Shown: in pieces, positions 33,840 through 42,570 of the stretch | Layout of the letters: each line of letters starts with the position of its first letter | Numbering within the stretch: position 1 is the stretch's first letter | Source of the DNA: Amaricoccus sp047275745 | GTDB lineage: Bacteria > Pseudomonadota > Alphaproteobacteria > Rhodobacterales > Rhodobacteraceae | NCBI RefSeq assembly: GCF_047275745.1 | Contig: NZ_JBKQWU010000002.1 | Location: 62,001 to 126,000 of the forward strand | Length of the DNA stretch: 64,000 nucleotides | Reading direction: 5' to 3' | Notes under the pieces: generated by a model | Told to the model about the DNA's origin: nothing | Database searches by the model: none | The model's input: only the letters and a program-made list of their open reading frames with translations | Made by a program: the position numbers and the translations under genes

Positions 33840-34005
33840 GGACTTGTTCCTGTGCGCCCCTGTCTGTCGGCCCGGAATAGCCGAACTCGCAACCGAGAGC
33901 CAGTGCGCCGCGCGGCCCGCGCACCGATGCGCTCACCGACACGGGCGGCGTGACTTGACCTCACCGCCGCCGGGAGACAGACCGGGAGTGCCCGTCGCCG
34001 GATCT

Positions 34006-34707
34006 TCAGTCCGGGCGCGCGGCGGAGAGGGGAAAGCGCTTCAAGAGATGGAACAGCCCGTTCAGATCCTCGCCGAACAGGCAGATGTCCTCGACCCGGT
34101 TCGGCTTCGCGAGCGCCTCCGCGAGTTTCGGGGCGAGCGCGCGCGCCGTCGCCTCCCGCTCGGCCTCCGGAAGCGGTCCGCTCAGCGTCATGTGGAAGCG
34201 GAAGTCATCGAGAACGTAAGGATAGCCCCAGGTCTCGAGATTGGCCCGCTGGCGCGCCGTCAGCAGGCGCGGCCGGCGCCGGGCGATCTCGGAGGGCGAA
34301 GGCGGCGCGCGGAACCCGTCGAGCCAGGTGACGCAGGCGGTCGCGAGCCGGTCGAGCTCCGGCACGGGACCCGACGGGACGAGCGCGAGGAAGTCGCCGA
34401 GCGCGCCGGGGGTGAGCGGCAGATCGAAGGGCTCGAAATCGCGGACCAGCGTGGTGAGTTCCGCGTCGAGCTCCGCGGGCTCCCGCCCTTCCGCGAGGAC
34501 GAAGGGCGGCTTCAGCGTGCCGTGGAACCCGTATTTGCGCGGGGCCGCGGTGATCTCCTCCCGGAGCGCGGGCAGCCCCTGAATCACGAGCCCGTCCCGC
34601 GCGCGCCCGGCCTGCGCGTCCCAGCCGAGCCAGTCGGCGCCGAAACGGGCCAGCGCGCTGCTCATCTTCGGGGCGCAGTAGACCGCCCAGCGCAGAATGT
34701 CCCGCAT
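34006..34707 (-). CDS. DUF1045 protein, 2H-phosphoesterase-like, phosphonate-associated
   Basis: 233 residues. Two HxT-type motifs, HGTL (His62) and HMTL (His172), mark the 2H phosphoesterase fold, which acts on cyclic phosphates or related bonds. The family (TIGR03223, phosphonate-operon protein) usually sits with C-P lyase genes; here only phnM is adjacent and divergent. ATG 34707 with a GGAGAG site is chosen over ATG 34743, which would overlap the phnM start. The pairing suggests action on ribose cyclic-phosphate intermediates downstream of PhnM; that is inference from the fold and neighbour. Confidence 0.88.
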   Translation of the reverse strand: MRDILRWAVYCAPKMSSALARFGADWLGWDAQAGRARDGLVIQGLPALREEITAAPRKYGFHGTLKPPFVLAEGREPAELDAELTTLVRDFEPFDLPLTPGALGDFLALVPSGPVPELDRLATACVTWLDGFRAPPSPSEIARRRPRLLTARQRANLETWGYPYVLDDFRFHMTLSGPLPEAEREATARALAPKLAEALAKPNRVEDICLFGEDLNGLFHLLKRFPLSAARPD

Positions 34708-34741
34708 GTACTCGCTCTCCGGGCAGCCGAGAGCTAACGCC

Positions 34742-35926
34742 ATGCCACATGAGACCGCCACGCCGCAACCGCCCTCGCTTCGCTTCACGAATGCCCGGAT
34801 CGTGCTCCCGGAGGAGGTGGCGGCCGGCGACCTTCTGGTCCGCGACGGACGGATCGCCGGAATCGAGACTTCCGCTCCGCTCCGCCACGGAGCCGGGGCG
34901 GGATCGGCGGGGGATTCGCTCGATTGCGATGGCGATTACCTGATCCCCGGACTCGTCGAACTGCACACCGACAATCTCGAACGCCACCTGCGCCCCCGGC
35001 CGGGGGTGAACTGGCCCGAGGCACAGGCGATTCTCGCCCATGACGCGGAGATCGCGGGTGTCGGGATCACCACGGTCTTCGACGCGCTGCGCGTCGGCTC
35101 GCTCATGGAGAGCAAGGCGGGATATGCGAAATACGCCCGCGGGCTCGCCACCGCGATCGGCCGGCTTCGCGCCGCGCGCGCGCTCCGGGTCGAGCACCAC
35201 CTGCATCTTCGCGCCGAAATGTGCTCCGAGACGCTGATCGAGGAACTGGGCGAATTCTTCCCGGAGGATGGAATCGGCATCGTGAGCCTGATGGATCACA
35301 CGCCCGGCCAGCGGCAGTTCAAGGATCTGGGCCAGCTCCGCCACTATCAGCGGCGCACGCTCAGCGACGCGGAATTCGAGGGCCACGTCGAGCGGATGGT
35401 CGCGCTGAGCGCCCGGCTCGGCGCCGCGCATGAGGAAGCGGCGGTCGCCGCCGCCCGGCGCCTCGGCGCGGTCATCGCGAGCCACGACGACACCGACGCG
35501 GATCATGTCGCGACCTCGGCGGCGCATGGCGCGACGCTCGCGGAATTTCCGACCACGATGGCGGCGGCGGCCGCCTGCCGCGCGGCCGGGATCGCCGTGA
35601 TGATGGGGGCGCCGAATCTGCTGCGGGGCGGATCGCATTCGGGCAATGTCGCCGCCGCCGAACTGGCCTTGGCCGGGCTGCTCGACATCCTGTCCTCCGA
35701 TTACGTGCCCTCGGCGCTGCTCGCCGGGGCCTTCCGGCTCGCCGAACTCTCGGGCGACCTGCCCCACGCCATCGCCCGGGTCACCTCCGCGCCGGCCATG
35801 GCGGCCCGGCTCATGGATCGGGGCCGGATCGCCCCCGGGTTGCGCGCCGACCTCGCGCGGGTCCGGATGATCGACGGCTTGCCCGTCATCCGCGGGGTCT
35901 GGGTCGGGGGGGTCCGGGTCGCCTGA
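34742..35926 (+). CDS. phnM: Alpha-D-ribose 1-methylphosphonate 5-triphosphate diphosphatase
   Basis: Amidohydrolase-superfamily enzyme of 394 residues that removes pyrophosphate from the C-P lyase intermediate. Metal motif ELHTDN (73-78, His75/Asp77) replaces the usual HxH and is characteristic of PhnM. Other family blocks are GVTTVFDALRVGS-like (VGITTVFDALRVGS), MDHTPGQRQF, ASHDDTD and APNLLRGGSHSGNVAA. ATG 34742 is used; the frame also runs from 34697. It is 34 bp from the divergent DUF1045 start. None of phnG-L or phnN is visible in the window, so the main C-P lyase operon must be elsewhere, or absent. Confidence 0.93.
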   Translation: MPHETATPQPPSLRFTNARIVLPEEVAAGDLLVRDGRIAGIETSAPLRHGAGAGSAGDSLDCDGDYLIPGLVELHTDNLERHLRPRPGVNWPEAQAILAHDAEIAGVGITTVFDALRVGSLMESKAGYAKYARGLATAIGRLRAARALRVEHHLHLRAEMCSETLIEELGEFFPEDGIGIVSLMDHTPGQRQFKDLGQLRHYQRRTLSDAEFEGHVERMVALSARLGAAHEEAAVAAARRLGAVIASHDDTDADHVATSAAHGATLAEFPTTMAAAAACRAAGIAVMMGAPNLLRGGSHSGNVAAAELALAGLLDILSSDYVPSALLAGAFRLAELSGDLPHAIARVTSAPAMAARLMDRGRIAPGLRADLARVRMIDGLPVIRGVWVGGVRVA

Positions 35927-36028
35927 TCCGCCGGGGCGCGTGAGCGGCGGCGATCGGGCGGCCTTGAAATCGCCGACCGGGCCTGATCGAATGCGGCGCA
36001 ATGTGAATCGACTGGCGATCGCATCCTC

Positions 36029-36802
36029 ATGCTCTCCTACCAGCACGTCTATCACGCCGGAAACGCGGCCGACCTGCACAAGCATATCGTGCTCGCGGAG
36101 CTGCTGAACGGGCTCGTGCGCAAGCCGCGGCCCATCAGCTATGTCGAGACCCACGCCGGCCGCGGCGTCTATGACCTCGCGGCGCCCGAGGCGCTGAAGA
36201 CGGGCGAGGCGGCGCGCGGTGTCGACCGGCTGATGCTCGATCCGACCTCCGCCTATGGTGGGGCGCTCACGGCGTTCCGGGATCGCCACGGCCCCCGCGC
36301 CTATCCCGGGTCGCCCGCGCTCGCGCGCATGCTGCTGCGCCCGGACGACCGGCTCTGGCTCATGGAACTGCACCCGGCCGAACACGCGGCGCTCGACGCG
36401 GCGCTCGCGGGCGGCGGGGTCGCGATCCACCGGCGCGACGGCCGCGAAGGCGTCCTCGCACTCGCACCCTTCAGGCCGCGCCGGGGTCTCGTGCTGGTCG
36501 ATCCGTCCTACGAGTTGAAGGGGGAATATGCGGAGACGGCGGCTTTCTGCCGGCGGCTGATCCAGAAATGGCCCGAGGCTGTGATTCTGGTCTGGTATCC
36601 GATACTCCCCGCCGGGCGACACGCGGAGCTTCTCGACGGTCTGGCGGCCCTGCCGTTCCGGGTCGACGAGACCAGGTTCCGCGACGAGCCGGGGCGGGGC
36701 ATGACCGGTTCCGGCCTGATCCTGATCAATGGCCCGCATCGGTCGGAGAGCGCCTTCTCCGCCGCCCATCGCCTCGCCGCCCCGGTGCTGGTACCCGCCT
36801 GA
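36029..36802 (+). CDS. rlmJ: 23S rRNA (adenine(2030)-N6)-methyltransferase
   Basis: SAM-dependent methyltransferase of 257 residues acting on 23S rRNA A2030 during 50S assembly. Starts with the invariant MLSYQHVYHAGNAADLHKH, followed by the SAM loop YVETHAGRGVYDL (38-50), MELHP and the catalytic DPSY (158-161). Length and order match RlmJ (YhiR) closely. Monocistronic; a 6-bp hairpin (36808-36823) lies just after its stop. Confidence 0.95.
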   Translation: MLSYQHVYHAGNAADLHKHIVLAELLNGLVRKPRPISYVETHAGRGVYDLAAPEALKTGEAARGVDRLMLDPTSAYGGALTAFRDRHGPRAYPGSPALARMLLRPDDRLWLMELHPAEHAALDAALAGGGVAIHRRDGREGVLALAPFRPRRGLVLVDPSYELKGEYAETAAFCRRLIQKWPEAVILVWYPILPAGRHAELLDGLAALPFRVDETRFRDEPGRGMTGSGLILINGPHRSESAFSAAHRLAAPVLVPA

Positions 36803-36807
36803 GAGTT

Positions 36808-36823
36808 GTGGCAAGCGTGCCAC
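36808..36823. promoter_or_regulatory. Small inverted repeat after rlmJ
   Basis: GTGGCA-AGCG-TGCCAC, perfect 6-bp arms, 62 bp before the VanZ-like gene. No T run follows, so it may be either an operator or a weak terminator. Confidence 0.35.
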
Positions 36824-36884
36824 CCGCGACAATTTGACGGAATCGCCCGCTTCCATTCCGCCAGCAAGCAGATAAGTTTTCGCG

Positions 36885-37253
36885 ATGCAGTATCTCCTCT
36901 CGCTCAACCAGCGCTACTGGGCACCCCTGACCATCGTCCTGCTGATGATCGTCACGGCGGGCAGCCTCGAGCCGAATCACGGGCCGCTCCCCGAGGCGCT
37001 GCCCTGGGACAAGGCCCGGCATTTCCTCGCCTATGGCGCGCTCACGCTGCCGATCGCGCTGGCGCGGCCGCGGCACTGGGGGCTGCTGCTCGCCGGCATG
37101 GTCGGCTGGAGCGTGGCGATCGAATGCGCGCAGCCCTTCGTCGGCCGGGTCTGCGACATTCGGGACTTTCTCGCCAATGCGAGCGGGGTGATGCTGGCGC
37201 TGCTCGGCGCGGAGATCATGCGCCACATGGCTGTCTCGCACTGGCGCCGCTGA
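36885..37253 (+). CDS. VanZ-like family membrane protein
   Basis: 122 residues with about four membrane helices. The VanZ pattern is present: WDKARHFLAYGALTLPIALA, then WSVAIECAQPFVGRVCDIRDFLANASGVMLALL, with the family residues Asp-Lys...His-Phe, Glu...Gln and Arg...Asp...Asp...Ala-Asn. The family is broad and most members have no known function; teicoplanin resistance is specific to VanZ itself. It lies after rlmJ and is convergent with the ABC permease gene. Confidence 0.85.
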   Translation: MQYLLSLNQRYWAPLTIVLLMIVTAGSLEPNHGPLPEALPWDKARHFLAYGALTLPIALARPRHWGLLLAGMVGWSVAIECAQPFVGRVCDIRDFLANASGVMLALLGAEIMRHMAVSHWRR

Positions 37254-37277
37254 GCCGGCGCCGGCCCGAGGCCGGTA

Positions 37278-38099
37278 TCAGCCGCGCCCTTTGCGCAGGA
37301 TGAGCCCCTTCGACGGGTCGTAAGCGAATACCGCGAGCGCGAGAAAGACCGCGCCGCAGCCGAGCACGACACCGAGCGAAAGCCAGTTCATCCGCAGATA
37401 GAGCGCGAATCGGATCAGTTCGACCGCGTGGGTGAACGGGTTGAACCCGGCGATCTGCCAGAGCAGCACGCTCGATTCGCGAATCCGCCAGAGCGGATAG
37501 AGCGCGGAGGAGGCGAAGAACATCGGGAAGATGACGAAGTTCATCACACCGGCGAAATTCTCGAGCTGGCGGATCACCGAGGAGAGGAAGAGGCCGAAGG
37601 CCCCGAACATGAACCCCGAGACGATGAGCGCCGGCACCGCGGCGAGATAGCCGAGCGGCGGCGGCTCGACGCCCCAGGCCCAGGCGATGACGAGGAAGGC
37701 ATAGACCTGCAGCACCGAGACCGCGACGCCCGCGATCAGTTTCGACGTGAGCAGGAACCAGCGCGGGAACGGGCTGACCAGCAGGGTCCGCATCGCCCCG
37801 GTCTCGCGGTCGTAGACCATCGAGAGCGAGCTCTGCATTCCCGAGAACAGCAGGATCATGCCGCAGAGCCCGGGCACGACATAGGTGTCGTAGAGCACAT
37901 AGGTGTCGTAGGGCGGGATGATCGACATGCCGAGCACGGCGCGGAAGCCGGCGGCGAAGATGAAGAGCCAGACCAGCGGCCGGACCAGCGCCGAGAGGAA
38001 CCGCTCGCGCTGCCGCGCGAAGCGCATCGCCTCGCGCCAGACGATGCCCCGGAGCGCGCGGAGCCGGCCGCGCCAGGAAAGATCGCCCGCCGGGATCAT
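37278..38099 (-). CDS. PQQ-alcohol-system ABC transporter permease (PedC-like)
   Basis: ABC-2-type permease, 273 residues, six membrane helices. Matches the family of permeases found with quinoprotein alcohol dehydrogenases (TIGR03861, PedC). Features are REAMRFARQRERFLSALVRPLVWLFIFAAGFR, VPGLCGMILLFSGMQSSLSMVYDRETGAMRTLL, and IRESSVLLWQIAGFNPFTHAVELIRF. ATG 38099 overlaps the ATPase stop by four bases. Last gene of a five-gene minus-strand operon (binding protein, beta-propeller, 155-residue protein, ATPase, permease). What it moves is not known; export of a PQQ-system component is one suggestion. Confidence 0.92.
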   Translation of the reverse strand: MIPAGDLSWRGRLRALRGIVWREAMRFARQRERFLSALVRPLVWLFIFAAGFRAVLGMSIIPPYDTYVLYDTYVVPGLCGMILLFSGMQSSLSMVYDRETGAMRTLLVSPFPRWFLLTSKLIAGVAVSVLQVYAFLVIAWAWGVEPPPLGYLAAVPALIVSGFMFGAFGLFLSSVIRQLENFAGVMNFVIFPMFFASSALYPLWRIRESSVLLWQIAGFNPFTHAVELIRFALYLRMNWLSLGVVLGCGAVFLALAVFAYDPSKGLILRKGRG

Positions 38100-38863
38100 G
38101 GCGCACCTTCGGCTTCACGCCCCGATGCACCCCCGGATTCGGTCGGCGCGCCAGTCAGGTCGAGGAAGGCGGGCGCGAGGCCCCTGTCGCCGGCGATCTC
38201 CGCCGCGGTCGCATCGGCGAGCACCCGGCCCCGGTGCAGCACCACGACCTGATCCTCGGGCTCGATCTCCTCGAAGATATGCGTGGCCCAGAGCACGCCG
38301 ACGCCGTCGCGCGCGACGAGATCGCGCACCAGCCGCCCGACCTCGGCGCGCGCGCGCACGTCGAGCCCCGCCGTCGCCTCGTCGAGCAGGAGGAGCGCCG
38401 GGCGGTGCATCAGCGCCCGCGCGATCTCGGCCCGGCGGGTCTGACCGCCCGAGAGCGTCGCCACCCGCGCGTCAAGCTTGTCGGTCAGCCCCACGGCGGC
38501 GAGCACCTCCCCCGCCCGCTCCCGCGCGACGGCGCGGGGCATGCCGTGGAGCGCGGCGTGGTAGCGCAGGTTCTGCGCCACGGTCAGATCGGCGTCGAGC
38601 GCGCGACTCTGGAACACCACGCCGAGCGCCGCGAGCGCCGGGCCGGGGTCCGAGCGCAGGTCGTGGCCGAGCACCGCGATGGTGCCGGAGCGGCTGTTGT
38701 AAAGGCGGGTGATGAGCGAGAAGAGCGTCGTCTTGCCCGCGCCATTGACCCCGAGAAGCGCCACGAACCGGCCCTCGGCAACCGTCAACGAGACATCATC
38801 GAGCGCCCGCAGGCTTCCGAAGGCGTGGCTGACACCGCTGACCCTGAGCGCGTTCCCCCGCAC
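38096..38863 (-). CDS. PQQ-alcohol-system ABC transporter ATP-binding protein
   Basis: 255-residue ATPase with Walker A GVNGAGKT (38-45), signature LSGGQTRR (137-144), Walker B LLLDEATAGLD and switch ATHIFEEIEPEDQVVVLHRGR. It fits the ATPase family of PQQ-dependent alcohol-catabolism clusters (TIGR03864). The start is GTG 38863 with GGGGAGAG four bases upstream. The C-terminal tail (ESGGASGREAEGAP) is low complexity. It is coupled to the permease by the 4-bp overlap. Confidence 0.92.
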   Translation of the reverse strand: MRGNALRVSGVSHAFGSLRALDDVSLTVAEGRFVALLGVNGAGKTTLFSLITRLYNSRSGTIAVLGHDLRSDPGPALAALGVVFQSRALDADLTVAQNLRYHAALHGMPRAVARERAGEVLAAVGLTDKLDARVATLSGGQTRRAEIARALMHRPALLLLDEATAGLDVRARAEVGRLVRDLVARDGVGVLWATHIFEEIEPEDQVVVLHRGRVLADATAAEIAGDRGLAPAFLDLTGAPTESGGASGREAEGAP

Positions 38864-38980
38864 CTGACTCTCCCCGCCGATGACCGCCGCCGATGCCCGC
38901 CCTCGATGAACGAGCGCGGGCGACCTTCGCCGCCCGCGGGGCCGGGGGTCAAGCCCGGACGGCCCTCCAGGACCCGGGTA

Positions 38981-39448
38981 TCACCTGATGACGAAGGTCG
39001 CCTGCTGCGTCTCGCCCGACGTGCCGCGGATGCGGATATGATACTGGCCCGGCGTGATCGCGATGAAGGAGATCTCGGCCTCGCCCTCGTCGTCGAACTC
39101 GATCGAATCGAGCCCGAGGGGGCGGACCTCGATCTCGTTGATGACGACCTCGTTGACCCAGACGTTGCGGAACAGGCCCGCGCCCTCGATCGCGCTCTCG
39201 GCGGTGCCGTCCGACTGGATGACGAGACGGTAGTAACCGCCCGCGTTGAGCTCATAGGTTCCGGGCGATGTCATCGAACCGGCGCCAAGCTGGATCGGGT
39301 CGAGATCGGTCCGGTTCGAACGGTCCATGAGCCCGGCGGCGCCGAGTTCCAGCGTGCGGGTCTGGGCCATGACCTGGCCCGCGCCAAGCGCGAGGCCAGC
39401 GGCGAGACCGGCGGTCAGACCGGCGGCGAGGACGGCTTTCAGCGGCAT
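38981..39448 (-). CDS. Periplasmic beta-sandwich-like protein of a PQQ cluster, unknown function
   Basis: 155 residues from ATG 39448 (GGGAGA upstream). Signal peptide KAVLAAGLTAGLAAGLALGAGQVMA, cut before QTRTLELG. The mature part is rich in short beta strands (YELNAGGYYRLVIQSDGT, NVWVNEVVINEIEVRPLGLDSIEFDD, ISFIAITPGQYHIRIRG), with no cysteine, suggesting an Ig- or cupredoxin-like sandwich without a metal site. I recognise no named family. It sits between the beta-propeller and the ATPase genes, so it is probably part of the same periplasmic system. Confidence 0.75.
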   Translation of the reverse strand: MPLKAVLAAGLTAGLAAGLALGAGQVMAQTRTLELGAAGLMDRSNRTDLDPIQLGAGSMTSPGTYELNAGGYYRLVIQSDGTAESAIEGAGLFRNVWVNEVVINEIEVRPLGLDSIEFDDEGEAEISFIAITPGQYHIRIRGTSGETQQATFVIR

Positions 39449-39507
39449 TCGAACATCTCCCGGGAATGCGTTGCGTGATTTCAACCTGATTTCGGTCCGG
39501 CCTGATG

Positions 39508-40476
39508 TCAGTCCGGCTTGACGGCGACGCCCCAGGGCTGTTCGCCGACCTGAACGGATTTGACGACCTTGAGGCTCTCGACATCGATCACCGAGACGTC
39601 GTTCGAGATGCCGTTCGTGGTCCAGAGCTGCTTCTCGTCGGGCGTGAAGGCGAGCTGCCAGACGCGCTGGCCGACGAGCAGGTAGTCCTCGACCTCGAAG
39701 CTCTCGCCATTCACCACCGCGACGCGGTTCGACGGGCCGAGCGCCACGAAGACCTTCGAGCCGTCCTTCGTCACCCGCACGCCGACCGGCTGCAGCGCCT
39801 CCTTCGGCACGCCGGGCACCTCGAAGGTGACCTTGTGCGTGACCTCATGCGTCGCCGGGTCGATCACGCTGACCGTGCCGCCGATCTCGGCGCTGACGTA
39901 GAGCAGCTTGCCATCGTCGGTGAACTGCGCGAAGCGCGGGCGCTGGTCGACGAGCACGTTGGCGACGATCTGGTTGGTCTCCGTGTCGATGAAATGCGCC
40001 ATGTTCGTCGTCTCGGAAGTATTGACGATGAACTTCCCGTCGGGACTCACGCCCATCCCCTCCGGCTCGATCCCGACCGGGATCTCGGCCTTCACCGTGC
40101 CGCCCGCGGTGTCGATCGCGGTGACGAGATTGTCGTCCTCGTTCGCGACATAGAGCACGCTCCCGTCCGGACTCAGCACGCCAAGTTCCGGGTCGGGGCC
40201 CGAGGGCAGCGTGCCGAGGATCTCGTGCGTCGCGGTGTCGAGCACCTGCACCGTGTCATCGTCCGAGGCGAGGATATAGAGCCGCGTGCCGTCCGGGCTC
40301 ATGTTGATGCCGCGCGGCCGCTGTCCGACCGGGATCGTTTCCGTGACCTCCATCGTCTCGCTGTCGAGCACGGTGATCGAATTGCCCCGCTCGTTCGAAA
40401 CATAGACGGTATAGGCGGCGGCCGGTAGCGGGCCCGCGAGGGCGGCCAGGGCGGCGGATGCGAGAAGCTGGCGCAT
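39508..40476 (-). CDS. PQQ-dependent catabolism-associated YVTN beta-propeller protein
   Basis: Secreted 322-residue propeller. Signal peptide RQLLASAALAALAGPLPAAA with the mature start at YTVYVSNERGNSI. Seven blades follow with the repeated YVTN-like unit (YVSNERGNSITVLDSETMEV; YILASDDDTVQVLDTATHEI; YVANEDDNLVTAIDTAGGTV; YVSAEIGGTVSVIDPATHEV; WTTNGISNDVSVIDVESLKV). It belongs to the propeller family linked to PQQ alcohol-oxidation clusters (TIGR03866). ATG 40476 follows GGAAAGG and lies 17 bp after the binding-protein stop. Its role is unknown; it is not the catalytic quinoprotein because the PQQ residues are absent. Confidence 0.92.
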   Translation of the reverse strand: MRQLLASAALAALAGPLPAAAYTVYVSNERGNSITVLDSETMEVTETIPVGQRPRGINMSPDGTRLYILASDDDTVQVLDTATHEILGTLPSGPDPELGVLSPDGSVLYVANEDDNLVTAIDTAGGTVKAEIPVGIEPEGMGVSPDGKFIVNTSETTNMAHFIDTETNQIVANVLVDQRPRFAQFTDDGKLLYVSAEIGGTVSVIDPATHEVTHKVTFEVPGVPKEALQPVGVRVTKDGSKVFVALGPSNRVAVVNGESFEVEDYLLVGQRVWQLAFTPDEKQLWTTNGISNDVSVIDVESLKVVKSVQVGEQPWGVAVKPD

Positions 40477-40493
40477 GGGTCGGCCTTTCCGGG

Positions 40494-41726
40494 TCAATTG
40501 AAGGCGCATTCGGTTTCGGGCTCGTCGGTCCCGAGCGTGTCGAGCAGGGAGACCTGATGCAGGAAGCCTTCCTGCGGCGAGACGGAGACGACGAGCTGGT
40601 CGGAGGCGAGGAGCACCGGCTGGCGCAGCTGATGATCCCAGGAACGGAAGTTGATCGGCTGCCCCTTGAAGGCCGCGAGTTGCAGTTCGGGGCTCGCGAT
40701 ATAATCGGCGAGCGATGCGAGATCGGTCTTCTGGGTGCGCGTCGCCGCCTCGCCCAGCGCCCGGACCGCGAGCCAGGCGTTGTAGTCGGGCGCGCGCATC
40801 GCCCGGTTCGCGAGTTTCTCGAAGCGGGAATGAAGCTGCGTGCCGCCCCAGGCCTCCTGCGCCGGGCTCCAGGTCGTCGGCACCAGCCCCGCCGAGCCGA
40901 CCACGGGCCGCGGATCCCAGGTGTGATAGGGAACGTATCCCGCGAAGACCTCGTTCTCGTCGGCGGTGATCAGCACGTCGTAATCGGGCGCATCTTGCGT
41001 GAAGACCGGGATCTGCGCCTGAACCTGCGCGAGCCCGCTGTCAGTGCGGCGTGCGCCGCCGGTGTCCTCGAACACCCGGGTCTCGACGATCTTCGCGCCG
41101 AATTTCCGAGCCGAGCGTTCGTAGGAGTCACCGAGCGCCTTGTCTCCGGGGTGGGAGCCCTCGACAAGGAACCAGTCCGGCCAGCGCTTCCAGGCGAGAA
41201 ACTGCGCCACGGCGTCGGTCGCCATCGACCGGCTGAGCGCGACATGGAAGACATTGGCGCGGCAATCCGCGTTGCGCAGTTCGTCATCAGGCGCCTGCGC
41301 GTTGAAGACGATGGCCTCCTCGCCCGCGGCCTCCGCGATCGCGAGCAGTTCGGGCGCGTCGGCGAGAGCGACGATGTAATCGACACCCTTCGCGACCAGA
41401 TCCGCGGCCGTCTGCGCCGCCTCCTCCGGAGCGACCTCCACCGTCTCCAGAGTATAGGTCTGGCCCATGAAGCCGCCTGTGGTCCGATTGTCATTCGTGC
41501 CGAGTTCCGCGCCTGCGAAGCCGAGGTCGGCCGGGCGGAGGTCGATCCGCGAGATCGGCAGCGGCGGCTGGTAGTCGATGCGGATCACCGCCGCCGCGAC
41601 GGTGTTTTCCGCCGGGGTCTCCTGCGCGTTCTCGGGCGCCCCCGTCGCTGGCGCTCCCGTCTGGGCGGAGGCCATCCCGGCGCAGCCGATGATGAAGACG
41701 GCCATGATCCCGCGAAACCCGCGCAT
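40494..41726 (-). CDS. PQQ-dependent alcohol-system ABC substrate-binding protein
   Basis: Periplasmic branched-chain-amino-acid-type binding protein of 410 residues, family TIGR03863. Signal peptide FRGIMAVFIIGCAGMASAQ; an acidic/alanine linker follows; the two-lobe receptor domain begins IRIDYQPPLPISRIDLRPADLGFAGAELG. Notable segments are TADENEVFAGYVPYHTWDPRPVVGSAGLVPTTW and FKGQPINFRSWDHQLRQPVLL. It heads the five-gene operon; GGGAGG lies seven bases before ATG 41726. It probably senses or delivers a C1 or alcohol-pathway ligand; the ligand is unknown. Confidence 0.92.
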   Translation of the reverse strand: MRGFRGIMAVFIIGCAGMASAQTGAPATGAPENAQETPAENTVAAAVIRIDYQPPLPISRIDLRPADLGFAGAELGTNDNRTTGGFMGQTYTLETVEVAPEEAAQTAADLVAKGVDYIVALADAPELLAIAEAAGEEAIVFNAQAPDDELRNADCRANVFHVALSRSMATDAVAQFLAWKRWPDWFLVEGSHPGDKALGDSYERSARKFGAKIVETRVFEDTGGARRTDSGLAQVQAQIPVFTQDAPDYDVLITADENEVFAGYVPYHTWDPRPVVGSAGLVPTTWSPAQEAWGGTQLHSRFEKLANRAMRAPDYNAWLAVRALGEAATRTQKTDLASLADYIASPELQLAAFKGQPINFRSWDHQLRQPVLLASDQLVVSVSPQEGFLHQVSLLDTLGTDEPETECAFN

Positions 41727-42108
41727 TCAACCTCCCTCGCGCCAAGGCGCGCAACGCCGGGATCGATGCCCGGTTCATTGGGGGCATACCAGCAAGGCCA
41801 GCGAGTCCTTGTCCACCGTCAAAATGCCACCTCACGAAGTTTTCGGGCCTGTTCCGCCCGGTTCCGGGACATTTGTCCCGAGTGTCCGCTCAACAAATAT
41901 CCCGGACCTTTCCGTGCCTTGCGACCTTGGTATGAGGGCATCGCGCCGACCAGCCCCTACGGCGGATCTGGCCGGCAAGTAAGTGATTCTCGCGGGCGCT
42001 CGGCACCTCGGCGCCCGGCGCGGTTGCCCGAAGACATCCGCGCGGCGATACCGGGTGGCGCTACCCCGGGATCGGCGTCTCCCGATCGCGGGCCTGGCGC
42101 GGGGTCGG
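41727..42108. promoter_or_regulatory. Intergenic promoter region of the PQQ-ABC operon (no gene seen)
   Basis: 382 bp without a credible gene. A 16-bp inverted repeat CGGGACA-TT-TGTCCCG (41865-41880) lies about 140 bp upstream of the binding-protein start, with a second, looser TCCG...CGGA pair about 5-25 bp further on. The rest shows no clear signal. Confidence 0.45.
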
Positions 42109-42570
42109 TCAGTTTCCCTTCCGGCCGGACCAGGGCAGCGGGACGACCGGGATGCCGTCGTCCACCAGCGCGCGCGCCTCCGCCGGCCGCGCCTCGCCGA
42201 TGATCGGCCGCGACGGCGCCTCGCCTTCGTGGATGCGCCGCGCCTCGGCCGCGAAGTCCCGTCCGACATTCTCCGAGCGCGCCTCGATGCGCGCGCGCAG
42301 ATCCGCGAGCGCCTGCTCGGCGGGCGAGGCCGGCGCGGACAGGTCGGGGCTCCGCTCGGCGCGCTCCTTGCCCGTGCGCTCAGGCGCCGCCTTCGCTTCG
42401 GGAGGCCGCGCACCGATATTCGGCGCCATGAGATCCTTCTCGACCTTGTCGCAGCCGCAGATCGCACAGGAGATCAGCCCCGCCGCGCGAAGCCGTTCAT
42501 AATCGGCGCCCGACCCGAACCAGGAGTCGAAGCGATGCGATTTGTCGCAGCGAAGCGAGAAGCGGATCAT
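42109..42570 (-). CDS. DUF1178 family protein
   Basis: 153 residues, cytosolic, function unknown. The start MIRFSLRCDKSHRFDSWFGSGADYERLRAAGLISCAICG has the family pattern: Cys8 and two C-terminal cysteines (C35xxC38) likely to bind a metal. The middle is a variable Pro/Ala/Glu stretch (about 50-85). The conserved C-terminal block EARRIHEGEAPSRPIIGEARPAEARALVDDGIPVVPLP follows. The true start is ATG 42570; the frame remains open upstream into the divergent phoR region. Divergent from phoR. Confidence 0.9.
   Translation of the reverse strand: MIRFSLRCDKSHRFDSWFGSGADYERLRAAGLISCAICGCDKVEKDLMAPNIGARPPEAKAAPERTGKERAERSPDLSAPASPAEQALADLRARIEARSENVGRDFAAEARRIHEGEAPSRPIIGEARPAEARALVDDGIPVVPLPWSGRKGN

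Noticed and set aside
31203..33953. A 916-codon plus-strand open frame opposite mprF
   Set aside because: Composition dominated by Arg/Glu/His/Asp; it mirrors mprF codon structure.
34205..36907. A 900-codon minus-strand open frame across phnM and rlmJ
   Set aside because: It covers two recognised plus-strand genes and part of DUF1045, and its composition is that of a shadow frame.
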